A DNA stretch of 64,000 bases. It comes from Paenibacillus elgii NBRC 100335 (GTDB lineage Bacteria; Bacillota; Bacilli; Paenibacillales; NBRC-103111). Below the pieces are notes generated by a model that searched no databases, had not been told where the DNA came from, and worked only from the letters and a program-made list of their open reading frames with translations. Positions 1-11,600 of this stretch are shown one piece after another. The position numbers and the translations under genes were made by a program. Positions within the stretch are counted from its first letter, which is position 1. Each line of letters begins with the position of its first letter. The stretch is from positions 1 to 64,000 of the forward strand of contig NZ_BIMB01000012.1 of the NCBI RefSeq assembly GCF_004000865.1. The letters are read 5' to 3'.

Positions 1-3000
1 GTCTCGACCGACGTGCTGACCGAAGAGTTCGGCCGCATGTACAACGGGGAAAGCTTGGCGCCGCTGCGCATCCAGTACAAGGACTATGCGGCATGGCAGC
101 AGTCCGAAGCGCAGCAGGAGCAGATGAAACGGCAGGAGGCCTACTGGCTGGACGTATTCCGTGGCGAGCTGCCTGTACTTGAACTGCCGACAGATTATCC
201 ACGCCCGGCGGTGCGGAAGTTCGAAGGAAGCCTGCTACAGCGCCAGTTGGAGCCGAAGCTCGGCGATGGCCTGCAGCGGATCGCGGCGGAAAGCGGCGCA
301 ACGCTGTATATGGTGCTCCTGGCCGCCTACAAGGTGCTGCTGCAAAAATATACGGGTCAGGAAGACATCGTCGTCGGCACGCCGATCGCGGGAAGAACGC
401 ATGGCGATTTGCAGCCGATCATCGGGATGTTTGTTAACACGCTGGCGATCCGCAGCTACCCGGACGATAAGAAGACGTTCCGTTCGTTCCTGGACGAAGT
501 GAAGGAAACGATGCTGGGAGCCTACGAGCATCAGAGCTATCCGTTCGAAGAGCTGGTGGAGAAAGCGCAGCCTGCCCGCGACTTAAGCCGCAACCCGCTG
601 TTTGATACGCTGTTTGCGCTGCAAAACAAAGAAACCGGAGAGCTTCAGCTCGATGGACTGCGGTTAACTCCGTATCCGGCCGAGCATACCGTAGCGAAAT
701 TCGACCTGAGCGTGGATGTCACGGAAGGCAGCGAAGGCTTGGAGCTGAGCATGGAATATTCGACGGCCTTGTACACAAGGGAAACGATCGAACGGATGGC
801 GAAGCATTTCGAGCAATTGCTTGCCGCCATTGTGCAGGCTCCAGAAGCGCCGCTTGCCTTGCTGGAGATGATCACGGCGGAGGAGAAGGAGCACATTCAA
901 CGCGTGTTCAATGCTACGGCGGCCGAGTATCCTTCGGACAAAACGATTCATCAATTGTTCGAGGAACAGGCGGAGCGAATCCCGAATCACCTTGCTATTA
1001 CATTCGAGGGCAAGCAATTGACGTACGGCGAACTGAACGAGCGGGCGAACCGGTTGGCAAGAACGCTGCGGAATGCAGGTGTGCAGCCGGATCAATTGGT
1101 AGGCTTGATGGTGGAGCGTTCGCTGGAAATGGTTGTCGGGATGATTGCGATCCTGAAAGCGGGAGGCGCATATGTGCCGATCGATCCGGATTATCCGGAG
1201 GACCGCATCCGGTATATGCTGGAGGACTCGGGTGCGAAGCTGCTGCTCGTTCAGGGACATCTACTGGACCGCGCGTCGTTTGCGGACAAGCTCGTGAATT
1301 TGAACGACGATGGGGCTTATCACGAGGACGGCTCCAATCTGGAGCTTGTGAACGGTCCGGAACATTTGACCTACGTGATCTACACGTCGGGAACGACGGG
1401 CAGGCCGAAAGGCGTTATGGTCGAGCACCGGAACGTCGTGCGGCTGGTGAAAAATACCAATTATGTCGAGCTGAATGAACAGACGCATATTTTGCAAACG
1501 GGCGCGGTTGTGTTCGACGCTTCGACCTTCGAAATCTGGGGCGCGCTGCTGAACGGCGGAAGACTGTATGTGGTGCGCAACGAAACGATTCTGGATGCTG
1601 TGAGCTTGAAAAACGCGATTCAGCAGTACGGCATCAACACGATGTGGCTGACGGCGCCGCTGTATAACCAGCTTTCGCAGCAGGACAGCGGAATGTTCGC
1701 GGGACTGAAAACCTTGATCGTCGGTGGCGACGTGCTCTCCGTACCGCATATCAACCGGGTGCTGCGCGAGCATGCGGGACTAAGCATCGTCAACGGATAC
1801 GGCCCGACGGAAAATACGACGTTCTCCACGACGCATACGATTGTCGGCGAGCAGAAGGAAGCAGTGCCGATCGGCAAGCCGATCAACAACTCTACGGCGT
1901 ACATCGTCGACAGCAAGCTGAGCCTGCTGCCTGTTGGAGTATGGGGCGAGCTGATCGTCGGTGGCGACGGCGTCGCGCGCGGCTATTTGAACCGGCCGGA
2001 GCTGACGGTGGAAAAATTTGTGGAAAGCTCCTTCCTCCCAGGCGAGCGGTGCTACCGGACGGGAGACCTGGCAAGATGGCTGCCGGACGGAACGCTGGAA
2101 TACAAAGGCCGGATCGACGAGCAGGTGAAAATCCGGGGCTACCGGATCGAACTTGGCGAGATCGAAGAGCAGCTGTTGAAAGTCGCGAGCGTGAAAGAAG
2201 CGACGGTCATCGCGCGCGAAGACGAAAGCGGACAAAAGCAGCTGTGCGCCTACTTCGTAGCGGAGCGGGAGTTGACGGTCGGCGAGCTGAGAGCGGCGTT
2301 ATCGCAGGAGCTGCCGAACTATATGATCCCGTCGCACTTCGTGCCGCTGGAGCGGATGCCGCTGACGCCGAACGGGAAGATCGACCGCAGAGCGCTGCCT
2401 GCCCCACAAGGAAACGCGCCAGTGGGAGCGGAGTATGTCGCGCCGCGGACTGAGCAAGAGAAGGCTCTGGCTGCCGTATGGCAGGCGGTGCTGGGGGCCG
2501 AGCGCGTCGGGGTGACGGATCACTTCTTCGAGCTGGGCGGAGACTCGATCAAATCGATTCAGGTATCGTCCCGTCTGCACCAAGCCGGGTACAAGCTGGA
2601 AATCCGCGACTTGTTCAAATATCCGACTCTGGCGCAGCTCAGTCAGCATATTCAGCCGGTGGCCCGAATGATCGATCAGGGTGAAGTGACCGGTGAGATC
2701 GGGCTGACGCCGATACAACGCTGGTTCTTCGAGCAGTCGTTGGCGGATTTGCATCACTTCAACCAAGCCTTCATGCTGCATCGGAAGGATCGCTTCGATG
2801 AGGCGGCGCTTCGCCAAGTGCTGCAGAAGCTTGCAGAGCATCACGATGCGCTGCGTACCGTATTCCGTAAGTCGGAGAGCGGCTATGCCGCATGGAACCG
2901 GGCCATCGGGGAAGGCGAACTGTACAGCCTGGAAGTGGCCGATTTCAGAGACGTCAAGTCTGTCGAGCAAGCGGTCGAAGCCAAAGCAAACGAGATCCAG

Positions 3001-6000
3001 AGCAGCATCAATCTCGAAGCGGGACCGCTGTTTAAAGCGGGGCTGTTCCAATGCGCGGACGGCGATCATCTGCTTCTCGTCATTCACCATGGCGTCGTCG
3101 ACGGCGTATCCTGGCGGATCCTGCTGGAGGATGTCGCCCTTGGCTACGAGCAGGCCGCGAAGGGAGAAGAGGTTCGTCTTCCGGCGAAAACCGATTCGTT
3201 CCGTACGTGGTCCGGGCAGCTTGCAGCGTATGCGCAAAGTCCGGCGATGGAGAACGAGCGGGCATACTGGGAGCAAATTGCCCAAACCGCCGTGGCGCCG
3301 TTGCCTAAGGATAAGCAATCCGATCGTTCCTTGCAGCAGGACAGCGAATCCATCACGATTCAATGGAGCCGCAAGGAGACGGAGCAGCTGTTGAAGAAAG
3401 TCCACCGCGCGTACAACACCGAAATGAACGACATTCTGTTGACAGCGCTGGGCATGGCGGTTCAAAAATGGAGCGGTCTCGACCGTCTGCTGGTAAACCT
3501 GGAAGGACACGGACGGGAATCCATCATGACGGACATCGATATTACGCGCACCGTGGGCTGGTTTACAAGCAAGTATCCGGTGCTGCTCCAGATGGAGCCG
3601 GGCAGGAGCTTGTCCACCCGAATCAAAAAAGTGAAAGAGGATCTGCGCCGAATTCCAAACAAGGGAATCGGGTACGGCCTCTGCCGCTACTTGTTCGCAC
3701 AGCCGGACGGTACCGTATGGGGAGCGGAGCCGGAGATCAGCTTTAACTATCTGGGACAATTCGATCAGGATCTGTCCAATAACGATATCGGATTATCGCC
3801 GTACTCCAGCGGTTCGGAAATGAGCGATCGGCAAGCCCGCAGCTTCATACTGGACATCAACGGCATGATCACGGACGGTTCGCTGGCGCTTGAGCTGAGC
3901 TACAGCCGGAAGGAATACCATCGCGAGACGGTGGAGGAACTGGCCGGTATGCTGCAGGAAAGCCTCCAGGAAATCATCGCGCATTGCGCGGCGAAAGAAT
4001 GGACGGAGCTGACGCCGAGCGATGTCCAGCTCAAAGGACTCACCGTCGAGGAACTGGAGCAGATTTCCGCACAAACGCGCAATGTCGGGGAAATCGAGAA
4101 CATCTATACCCTTACGCCGATGCAAAAGGGTATGTGGTTCCACACGACCTTGGACAAGGAAGCGGGAGCGTATTTCGAGCAAATGCGGTTTACCGTGCAA
4201 GGAAGCCTGGATGCGGAGCAGTTCGCCAGAAGCTGGAACGATCTGGTCGCCCGTCACGCGATCCTGCGCACGAACTTCTTCAGCGGGCCGCGAGGAGAGC
4301 CTCTGCAAATCGTCTACCGCGACAAACGGATCGGATTCGTCTATGAAGATCTGAGCCATTTGCCGGCGGACGAGCGGCAGGCATCCGTCGAAAGGCTGGA
4401 GCAAGAAGACATCGCCCGCGGGTTTGATCTGGAGCAGGATGCGCTGGTGCGCGTTGTGGTCATCCGTACGCAGGAAACAAGCTACCGGGTACTTTGGAGC
4501 TTCCACCACATCCTGATGGACGGCTGGTGCTTGCCTCTGGTCGTCAAGGAACTGTTTGAAACGTACGAGGCTTACGTTCAAGGCGATCGTCCTGAGCAAA
4601 AGGCTGCACCGGCGTACAGCCAGTATATCGAATGGCTGGAAAATCAGGACAGCGCAGCGGCATCCGCCTACTGGTCGAACTACTTGGCGGGCTACGAAGG
4701 TCAAACGGCGCTGCCTCAGGAGAAGGCGCAAAAACGAAGCGAAGGCTATGCGGCCGAGCATGTCCTTTGCGAGCTGAACAAAGAGTTAAGCGACCGGATG
4801 AACCGGGCCGCGAAGCAGTGCGGAGTGACGGTGAATACGCTGATGCAAGCGGCGTGGGGCGTCATTCTGCAGAAGTATAACGCAACCGACGATGTGGTGT
4901 ACGGCAGCGTCGTTTCGGGCCGACCGGCGGAAATTCCGGGCATCGAAGAAATGATCGGACTCTTTATCAACACGATCCCGGTTCGCGTTGCCTGCCAGCC
5001 GCAGGAAAGCTTTGCCGACGTCATGGGAAGGATGCAGGAAGCGGCGCTGGAATCCGGACGTTACGACTTCTATCCGCTGTACGAAATTCAGGCTCAGAGC
5101 GCTCAAAAGCAAGAACTGATCAACCATCTGCTGGTATTCGAAAACTACCCGATGGATGAACAGGTGGAGCAGGCCGGCGGCGATGATAGCGGTACGCTCT
5201 CGATTACGGACGTTGATGTAGCGGAGCATACGAACTATAACTTCACCGTGACGGTCTTCCCGGGAGACGAAATTATCGTCCGCTTCGATTACAACGGTAT
5301 TGTCTTCGAACGGGCCGATATGGAGCGCTTGAAAGGGCACCTGCTGCATGTGCTTGAGCAAATCGTGGCCGACCCGCACGCTTCCGTAGGCGACTTGGAG
5401 CTGGCTACCGCAGCGGAGAAGGCGGAAATTATCCGCGTGTTCAACAACACCGCGGCAGAGTATGCGCGCGAGCAGACGATTCACGGGCTGTTCGAGGAGC
5501 AGGCGGTACGGGTGCCGGATAAAGCGGCGGTCGTCTTTGAAAATACGCAGCTGACCTACCGGGAGCTGAACGAGCGGGCCAACCGGCTGGCGCGGACGCT
5601 GAGAGCGGAGGGTGTGCAGGCGGACCAGCCGGTCGGATTGATGATCGAGCGGTCGCTGGAGATGATCGTTGGCGCGTTTGCGATCATGAAAGCCGGAGGC
5701 GCCTACGTGCCGATTGATCCGGAATATCCGGAGGACCGTATCCGGTACATGCTGGAGGACTCGGGAGCGCAAGTGCTGTTGACGCAGCGTCATTTGCGGG
5801 AGCGCGTATCGTTTGACGGGAAAGCGATCGCAGCGGATGACGAGCAGGCCTACGGCGAAGACGGCTCGAACCTGGGGCCGGTCGTCGGGCCGAATCATCT
5901 GGCGTACGTGATCTATACGTCGGGTACGACGGGCAAGCCGAAAGGGGTCATGGTCGAGCATCACGGGCTGTGCAGCTTGAAGCTGATGTTTGCGGAAACG

Positions 6001-8559
6001 CTGCGGATCACAGAGGAGGACCGGGTCGTCCAATTTGCAAGCTTGTCGTTCGATGCTTCGTGCTGGGAAATTTTCAAAGCGTTGTTCTTTGGCGCAACCT
6101 TGTATATCCCGGCCAAGGATACAATTCTGGACTATCCGCTATTCGAAAGCTACATGAACGAGAACGGCATTACGGCAGCGATCCTGCCGCCGACCTATGC
6201 GATCTACTTGAGCCCGGACCGCTTGCCGAGCTTGAAAAAGCTCATTACGGGAGGCTCCGCCGCTTCGGTCGAATTCGTTCAGCAGTGGAAAGACAAGGTC
6301 CGCTATTTCAACGCCTATGGGCCGACGGAAGCTTCGATTGTGACGTCTGTATGGGCGGCTTCCCCGGACGGTTTCGATCTGAGATCGGTTCCGATCGGCC
6401 GTCCGATTGCGAATCATCAAATCTTTATTGTGGATTCGCAAAATCACATGCTGCCGGTCGGTGTGGCCGGAGAGCTGTGCATCTCGGGCGCAGGACTGGC
6501 GCGGGGGTATTTGAACCGTCCTGAGCTGACGGCGGAGAAATTTGTGGACAACCCGTTCCTGGCGGGCGAGCGGATGTACCGGACGGGCGATTTGGCCCGC
6601 TGGCTGCCGGACGGCAACATCGAGTATTTGGGCCGGATCGACCATCAGGTGAAGATCCGCGGCTACCGGATCGAATTAGGCGAGATCGAGGAGCAGCTTT
6701 TGAAAATCGCTTCCGTCCAAGAAACGATTGTCATTGCCCGCGGCGACGCAAATGGGCAGCAGCAGCTTTGCGCCTACTTCGTGGCTGACCGGGAGCTGAC
6801 AGTGAGCGAGCTGAGAGGCGCGTTATCACAAGAGCTGCCAGGCTATATGATTCCGTCGTTCTTCGTGCAGCTGGAGCAAATGCCACTGACGCCGAACGGG
6901 AAGATCGACCGCAACGCGCTGCCTGCCCCGGAAGGAAGCATGCAGACGGGCGCCGACTTCGTCGAGCCGCGTACTCCGGTGGAAGCCGAGCTGGCGCGCA
7001 TCTGGCAGGAAGTGCTCGGAATCGGGCCGATTAGCGTGAAGGACAACTTCTTCGAGCTTGGAGGCCACTCCTTGCGGGCGACGGTGCTGTCAAGCAAGGT
7101 GAACAAGGAGCTGAATGTCAATCTGCCGCTGCGAGATATTTTCCGGTTCCCGACGGTTGAAGCGCTGGCCCAGGTTATCGACGGGCTGGAGCAGCAGGAG
7201 CACAGCGCCATTCCGGTGATCGGAGAGCGGGAGTACTACCCGGTTTCCTCCGCACAGAAGCGGCTCTTCATTCTGCATCAGCTGGAAGGAGCGCAGCAAA
7301 GCTACAACATTCCGGGCTTTGCTACGATCGAAGGGCCGCTGGACCGCGACCGCTTCGAAGCGGTCTTCCGCCAACTGATCGAGCGTCATGAGACGCTGCG
7401 TACAGGTTTTGAGATGGCGAACGGCGAACCTGTTCAACGCGTATACAGCGAGGTCGAGTTTACCGTGGAATACAGCAAAGCTGACCGGGAAGAAGCGGTG
7501 GAAATTGCACAGCGTTTTGTCCGCCCGTTTGATTTGAGAAAGCCGCCTTTGCTTCGCGTAGGGTTGATCGAAGTGGAACCGGAACGCCATATTTTGATGC
7601 TCGATATGCATCACATCGTTTCGGACGGCGCTTCTGTGGGAATTTTGCAGGAAGAATTCTCCAGGCTGTATGCGGGCGAGGAACTGCCGCCTCTGCGGAT
7701 TCAATACAAGGATTACGCGGCATGGCAGCGGTCCGAAACCTATGCCAAGCGGGTGAAGCAGCAGGAAGGCTACTGGCTGCAAACGCTGGCGGGCGAACTG
7801 CCGGTCATCGAGCTGCCGACCGACTATGAAAGAACTTCCACCCGAAGCTTCGAAGGGGCGGAGCTTGAGTTTGAAGCGGACGAAGCTCTTACGCAGCGGC
7901 TGAACGAACTGGCGGGCCGACACGAAAGCACGCTGTATATGGTTCTGCTGTCCGCATACACGGTACTGCTGTCCAAGTACAGCGGGCAGGAAGACATTAT
8001 CGTCGGAACGCCGGTTGCCGGAAGAACGCACGCGGATGTCGAGCCGGTCATCGGGATGTTTGTCAACACGCTGGCAATCCGCAATTATCCGGCGGGCGAC
8101 AAAACGTTCCTCTCCTATCTGGAAGAGGTCAAAGAGACGACGCTGGGAGCCTTCGAGCATCAGGATTATCCATTCGAAGAGCTTGTCGAACGATTGAATG
8201 TGAAGCGGGATGCGAGCCGCAATCCGGTGTTCGATACGATGTTCGTCTTGCAAAATACCGAGGATCGCGGAATTGAAGCGGATGCGTTCAGCCTGACTCC
8301 GTTTGTCTTCGATCAGACGGTTGCCGTGCAGTTCGACCTGACTCTGTCGGTGGCCGAAGACGACGGCGCAATCCGCGGAAGCTTCCAGTATGCCGCCAAA
8401 TTGTTCAAAGCAACCATGATTCGCAAAATGTCGAAGGATTTGCTGGCTGTGCTGGAACAAATCTGCGGAAACCCTGATATCCGGTTAAGCCAGATCCAAT
8501 TGAACGAGCCTGAAAACGACAGCAACGATTCGTTAAGCAGCATTGAGTTCGCATTCTAG
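1..8559 (+). CDS. Non-ribosomal peptide synthetase, 5' truncated (C-A-T-E-C-A-T-C)
   Basis: The reading frame is open from base 1 and begins inside a condensation domain, so the true start lies upstream; 2852 residues are visible. Domains by nucleotide position: partial C about 1-900; A1 940-2400; carrier about 2450-2660 with GGDS and its Ser codon at 2545; epimerization 2690-4020 (HHGVVDGVSW, EGHGRE); a C domain 4090-5420 (HHILMDGW), placed after E and so expected to accept a D-residue; A2 5475-6925; carrier 6960-7190 with GGHS; and a complete terminal C 7230-8510 (HHIVSDG). Read against GrsA, A1 lines pocket residues DAFWIGGTFK, the classical Val code, so with E it should give D-Val. A2 reads DAWIIGAIVK, hydrophobic, which I recall for Leu/Phe in Paenibacillus lipopeptides. 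Ending in a C domain without its A domain is odd; the next gene supplies A-T-TE. A pelgipeptin/polypeptin-type product is inferred. Confidence 0.93.
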   Translation, partial: VSTDVLTEEFGRMYNGESLAPLRIQYKDYAAWQQSEAQQEQMKRQEAYWLDVFRGELPVLELPTDYPRPAVRKFEGSLLQRQLEPKLGDGLQRIAAESGATLYMVLLAAYKVLLQKYTGQEDIVVGTPIAGRTHGDLQPIIGMFVNTLAIRSYPDDKKTFRSFLDEVKETMLGAYEHQSYPFEELVEKAQPARDLSRNPLFDTLFALQNKETGELQLDGLRLTPYPAEHTVAKFDLSVDVTEGSEGLELSMEYSTALYTRETIERMAKHFEQLLAAIVQAPEAPLALLEMITAEEKEHIQRVFNATAAEYPSDKTIHQLFEEQAERIPNHLAITFEGKQLTYGELNERANRLARTLRNAGVQPDQLVGLMVERSLEMVVGMIAILKAGGAYVPIDPDYPEDRIRYMLEDSGAKLLLVQGHLLDRASFADKLVNLNDDGAYHEDGSNLELVNGPEHLTYVIYTSGTTGRPKGVMVEHRNVVRLVKNTNYVELNEQTHILQTGAVVFDASTFEIWGALLNGGRLYVVRNETILDAVSLKNAIQQYGINTMWLTAPLYNQLSQQDSGMFAGLKTLIVGGDVLSVPHINRVLREHAGLSIVNGYGPTENTTFSTTHTIVGEQKEAVPIGKPINNSTAYIVDSKLSLLPVGVWGELIVGGDGVARGYLNRPELTVEKFVESSFLPGERCYRTGDLARWLPDGTLEYKGRIDEQVKIRGYRIELGEIEEQLLKVASVKEATVIAREDESGQKQLCAYFVAERELTVGELRAALSQELPNYMIPSHFVPLERMPLTPNGKIDRRALPAPQGNAPVGAEYVAPRTEQEKALAAVWQAVLGAERVGVTDHFFELGGDSIKSIQVSSRLHQAGYKLEIRDLFKYPTLAQLSQHIQPVARMIDQGEVTGEIGLTPIQRWFFEQSLADLHHFNQAFMLHRKDRFDEAALRQVLQKLAEHHDALRTVFRKSESGYAAWNRAIGEGELYSLEVADFRDVKSVEQAVEAKANEIQSSINLEAGPLFKAGLFQCADGDHLLLVIHHGVVDGVSWRILLEDVALGYEQAAKGEEVRLPAKTDSFRTWSGQLAAYAQSPAMENERAYWEQIAQTAVAPLPKDKQSDRSLQQDSESITIQWSRKETEQLLKKVHRAYNTEMNDILLTALGMAVQKWSGLDRLLVNLEGHGRESIMTDIDITRTVGWFTSKYPVLLQMEPGRSLSTRIKKVKEDLRRIPNKGIGYGLCRYLFAQPDGTVWGAEPEISFNYLGQFDQDLSNNDIGLSPYSSGSEMSDRQARSFILDINGMITDGSLALELSYSRKEYHRETVEELAGMLQESLQEIIAHCAAKEWTELTPSDVQLKGLTVEELEQISAQTRNVGEIENIYTLTPMQKGMWFHTTLDKEAGAYFEQMRFTVQGSLDAEQFARSWNDLVARHAILRTNFFSGPRGEPLQIVYRDKRIGFVYEDLSHLPADERQASVERLEQEDIARGFDLEQDALVRVVVIRTQETSYRVLWSFHHILMDGWCLPLVVKELFETYEAYVQGDRPEQKAAPAYSQYIEWLENQDSAAASAYWSNYLAGYEGQTALPQEKAQKRSEGYAAEHVLCELNKELSDRMNRAAKQCGVTVNTLMQAAWGVILQKYNATDDVVYGSVVSGRPAEIPGIEEMIGLFINTIPVRVACQPQESFADVMGRMQEAALESGRYDFYPLYEIQAQSAQKQELINHLLVFENYPMDEQVEQAGGDDSGTLSITDVDVAEHTNYNFTVTVFPGDEIIVRFDYNGIVFERADMERLKGHLLHVLEQIVADPHASVGDLELATAAEKAEIIRVFNNTAAEYAREQTIHGLFEEQAVRVPDKAAVVFENTQLTYRELNERANRLARTLRAEGVQADQPVGLMIERSLEMIVGAFAIMKAGGAYVPIDPEYPEDRIRYMLEDSGAQVLLTQRHLRERVSFDGKAIAADDEQAYGEDGSNLGPVVGPNHLAYVIYTSGTTGKPKGVMVEHHGLCSLKLMFAETLRITEEDRVVQFASLSFDASCWEIFKALFFGATLYIPAKDTILDYPLFESYMNENGITAAILPPTYAIYLSPDRLPSLKKLITGGSAASVEFVQQWKDKVRYFNAYGPTEASIVTSVWAASPDGFDLRSVPIGRPIANHQIFIVDSQNHMLPVGVAGELCISGAGLARGYLNRPELTAEKFVDNPFLAGERMYRTGDLARWLPDGNIEYLGRIDHQVKIRGYRIELGEIEEQLLKIASVQETIVIARGDANGQQQLCAYFVADRELTVSELRGALSQELPGYMIPSFFVQLEQMPLTPNGKIDRNALPAPEGSMQTGADFVEPRTPVEAELARIWQEVLGIGPISVKDNFFELGGHSLRATVLSSKVNKELNVNLPLRDIFRFPTVEALAQVIDGLEQQEHSAIPVIGEREYYPVSSAQKRLFILHQLEGAQQSYNIPGFATIEGPLDRDRFEAVFRQLIERHETLRTGFEMANGEPVQRVYSEVEFTVEYSKADREEAVEIAQRFVRPFDLRKPPLLRVGLIEVEPERHILMLDMHHIVSDGASVGILQEEFSRLYAGEELPPLRIQYKDYAAWQRSETYAKRVKQQEGYWLQTLAGELPVIELPTDYERTSTRSFEGAELEFEADEALTQRLNELAGRHESTLYMVLLSAYTVLLSKYSGQEDIIVGTPVAGRTHADVEPVIGMFVNTLAIRNYPAGDKTFLSYLEEVKETTLGAFEHQDYPFEELVERLNVKRDASRNPVFDTMFVLQNTEDRGIEADAFSLTPFVFDQTVAVQFDLTLSVAEDDGAIRGSFQYAAKLFKATMIRKMSKDLLAVLEQICGNPDIRLSQIQLNEPENDSNDSLSSIEFAF

Positions 8560-8594
8560 CGGTTGGCCAAACCATAATTCGTTAGCACCTGACA

Positions 8595-8626
8595 GAGTGT
8601 GTGTCTGCGTTTTTGGACACACACTC
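8595..8626 (+). terminator. Perfect 11-bp hairpin in the gap between the two synthetase genes
   Basis: GAGTGTGTGTC at 8595-8605 pairs perfectly with GACACACACTC at 8616-8626 around a 10-nt loop, and is followed by TGTTTTGTT. It lies between the stop of the first synthetase and the SD of the second. It could be a leaky terminator or attenuator, or a processing or stabilising hairpin that sets the ratio of the two proteins. The T-run is poor, so full termination is unlikely. Confidence 0.55.
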
Positions 8627-8664
8627 CGGGTGTTTTGTTACATCATTTTAGGGGAGGTCTACGA

Positions 8665-11600
8665 ATGAAATCGGTATTTGAGAAGGAAGAGGCTTATTGG
8701 ACCGAGAAATTTGATGCCGAAGACAGCCTATGCTGCCTGCCCTTTAGCATTTCCGCCAATAAAGTTGTTCGATCGGATCTTGCAGCCAAGCTGAGTGTCA
8801 TCGAACGGCCGCTGCCGCCGGAGCTTTCGGCAAGAATTCTGGCCCTTGGCAACGGGTCGGACATGGCTGTGTATATGATTTTGCTGGCCGTGGTCAAAGG
8901 CATTCTGCAACTTTACGTGAACCGGGAAAATATTTTGGTCGGCATGCCCGCCATTGCATCGCTTGATAAGGACAATCCGCCTGTCCATGAAGTGCTGATT
9001 CTTAAAAATAGCGTGAGCGCCGGCAGTACATTGAAATCGCTGCTGGGCCAGATCAAAACGTCGATCAGCGAAGCCGTCGCGCACCAGAATCTTCCGTTTA
9101 GAAAAATGGTCGGCCAATTGAATCTGCAATATACTGCTCATGGCGTTCCCGTGATCAATACGGTCGTTTCGTTGAGTAACATTCATACCGCGGCTTACGA
9201 GCAAAGCGTATCGGCTGATACCGTGTTCCGGTTTCATGTCGAAAACGGCGTGATCACGTTAAGCCTAGGCTACGACTCACACCGCTACGATCCAGCCTTG
9301 ATGGACCGAATGATCGGCCATCTCTTTCGTTTGTCTTCGGTTATTTTGTTTCAACCGGAGCTTGAGCTTGGCAAGGTGGAGCTTTTGTCCGACTCCGAGA
9401 AACAGCAGCTTCTCCATGAATTCAACGATACGGCGGCGGATTATCCCCGGGAGAAGACGCTTTACGGACTGCTCGAGGAGCAGGTGGAGCGGGACCCGGA
9501 AGCCGTGGCGGTTCTTTTTGAAAATGAGCGGCTGACGTACGGGGAATTAAACGAACGGGCGAACCGCTTGGCGCGAACGCTGCGGGCGAAAGGGGTTCAA
9601 GCGGATCGGCTGGTGGGGATTATGGCCGAGCGTTCGCTTGAAATGGTCGTCGGCATTATGGCGATTTTGAAGGCTGGAGGAGCCTATGTGCCGATTGACC
9701 CGGAATACCCCGAGGAGCGGATTCGTTACATGCTGGAGGATTCGGGAGCGCAGGTCCTGCTGCTTCAGCGTCATTTGCGGGAAAAAGCGGCCTTTGACGG
9801 AGACATTTTGGAGCTGGAGGACGCTGCGGCTTACCACCCGGACGGCTCGAATCCGGAGCCGGTTTCCGGCCCGCGCCATATGGCGTATGTGATCTACACG
9901 TCGGGTTCGACGGGCAAGCCGAAAGGGGTTATGGTCGAGCATCATTCCGTCGTTAACCGGATTCTGTGGATGCATAAGCGATATCCGATCGGTCCGGCGG
10001 ATACGATCCTGCAAAAAACCGCCTTCACCTTTGACGTCTCGGTGTGGGAGCTGTTCTGGTGGTCCATGGTCGGCTCGAAGGTGTGCATGCTGTCGGTAGG
10101 CGGAGAAAAAAATCCAGAGCGCATCGTAGAGACGATCGCGCGCTATGGCATCACCACCATGCATTTCGTGCCGGCGATGCTTCACGTTTTCCTGGAATAC
10201 GTCGAGTCGCTGCCGGCCGCAGCGGTCCTGGACAAGCTGAGGTCGCTGCGCCAGGTGTTTGCGAGCGGCGAAGCGCTGCCTCCGCAGCATGTCGCCCGGT
10301 TCCAGAAGGCGATTTCGGCCGTAAACGGGGCGAAGCTGATCAACCTATACGGGCCGACGGAGGCGACGGTAGACGTGTCGTATTTCGATTGCGAGCCGGA
10401 CGGGGAATATCCGATCATTCCAATCGGCAAACCGATTGACAATACACAGCTGTACATCATTAAGGAAGGAACGGGTCAATTGCAGCCGATCGGCGTGGCC
10501 GGAGAGCTGTGCATCGCGGGCGTTGGCGTCGCCCGAGGCTACTTGAACCGTCCGGAACTGACGGCGGAGAAGTTTGTAAAGAATCCGTTCGGGGCATCGG
10601 CAGAGGAGCGGATGTACCGTACGGGCGACTTGGCCCGCTGGCTGCCGGACGGCAATATCGAATACCTGGGCCGCATGGATCACCAGGTGAAAATCCGCGG
10701 CTACCGTATTGAGCTTGGCGAAGTGGAAGCACGGCTGCTGAAAGTAGAGGGGATCCAGGAGGCTATCGTCATCGCGCGGGACAGCGAAAGCGGCGGCAAG
10801 CAATTGTATGCCTACTTCGTGGCGAACCGGCCGTTAACGGTCAGCGAGCTGCGGGGAACGCTGGCGCAAGGCATGCCGGCCTATATGATTCCGTCGTACT
10901 TTGCGCAGGTTGAGCGGATGCCGCTAACCCCCAACGGCAAGATCGACCGCAAGGCGCTGATTGCCATGGAAGGAAAGCTGCAGACCGGATTGGAATATGT
11001 GGCGCCGCGGACGGAGCAGGAGGCGCAGCTCGCTCAAATTTGGCAAGAGGTGCTCGGGCTGGAGAAGGTTGGCGTGAAGGATAATTTCTTTGCCCTCGGC
11101 GGACATTCCTTGAACCTGATGCAGCTCGTTCAGCGCGTATATGCCGAAACGGGGACCGAGCTTCCCATTCACAAAGTGTTTCAAAACCCTTCCGTGGAAT
11201 CGATGGCGTACGAGATCTGGGAATCCGGGTCCGACGGAGACAGCTGCCATTTCGTGAAGCTAAATAGCGACGGACCGGTGAACGTATTCTGCTTCCCGCC
11301 GGGAAGCGGCTACGGCTTCAGCTATCTGGAATTGGCGAAGGCGCTGGAAGGCTACTGCGCATTGTACGCCATAGACTTCATCGACGAAATTGAAGATTAC
11401 GGCGATATGGTGGAGCGGTATGCTGACGAGGCGATTCGCGTTCAGGGTCAGTCGCCTTACGTATTGCTCGGCTATTCCGTAGGCGGCAACCTGATGTTTG
11501 AAGTAGCCAAAGCTCTGGAAAAAAGAGGCTGCCGTGTCTCGGATATGATCATGGTCGATTCCTTGATCAGACAGCTCGTCACCGACGCCATGCCGGACGA

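Noticed and set aside
2299-3759. Long open frame on the - strand (486 codons) inside the synthetase
   Set aside because: Lies opposite A, T and E domain coding sequence, has no ribosome site or recognisable domain, and is expected by chance in GC-rich codons.
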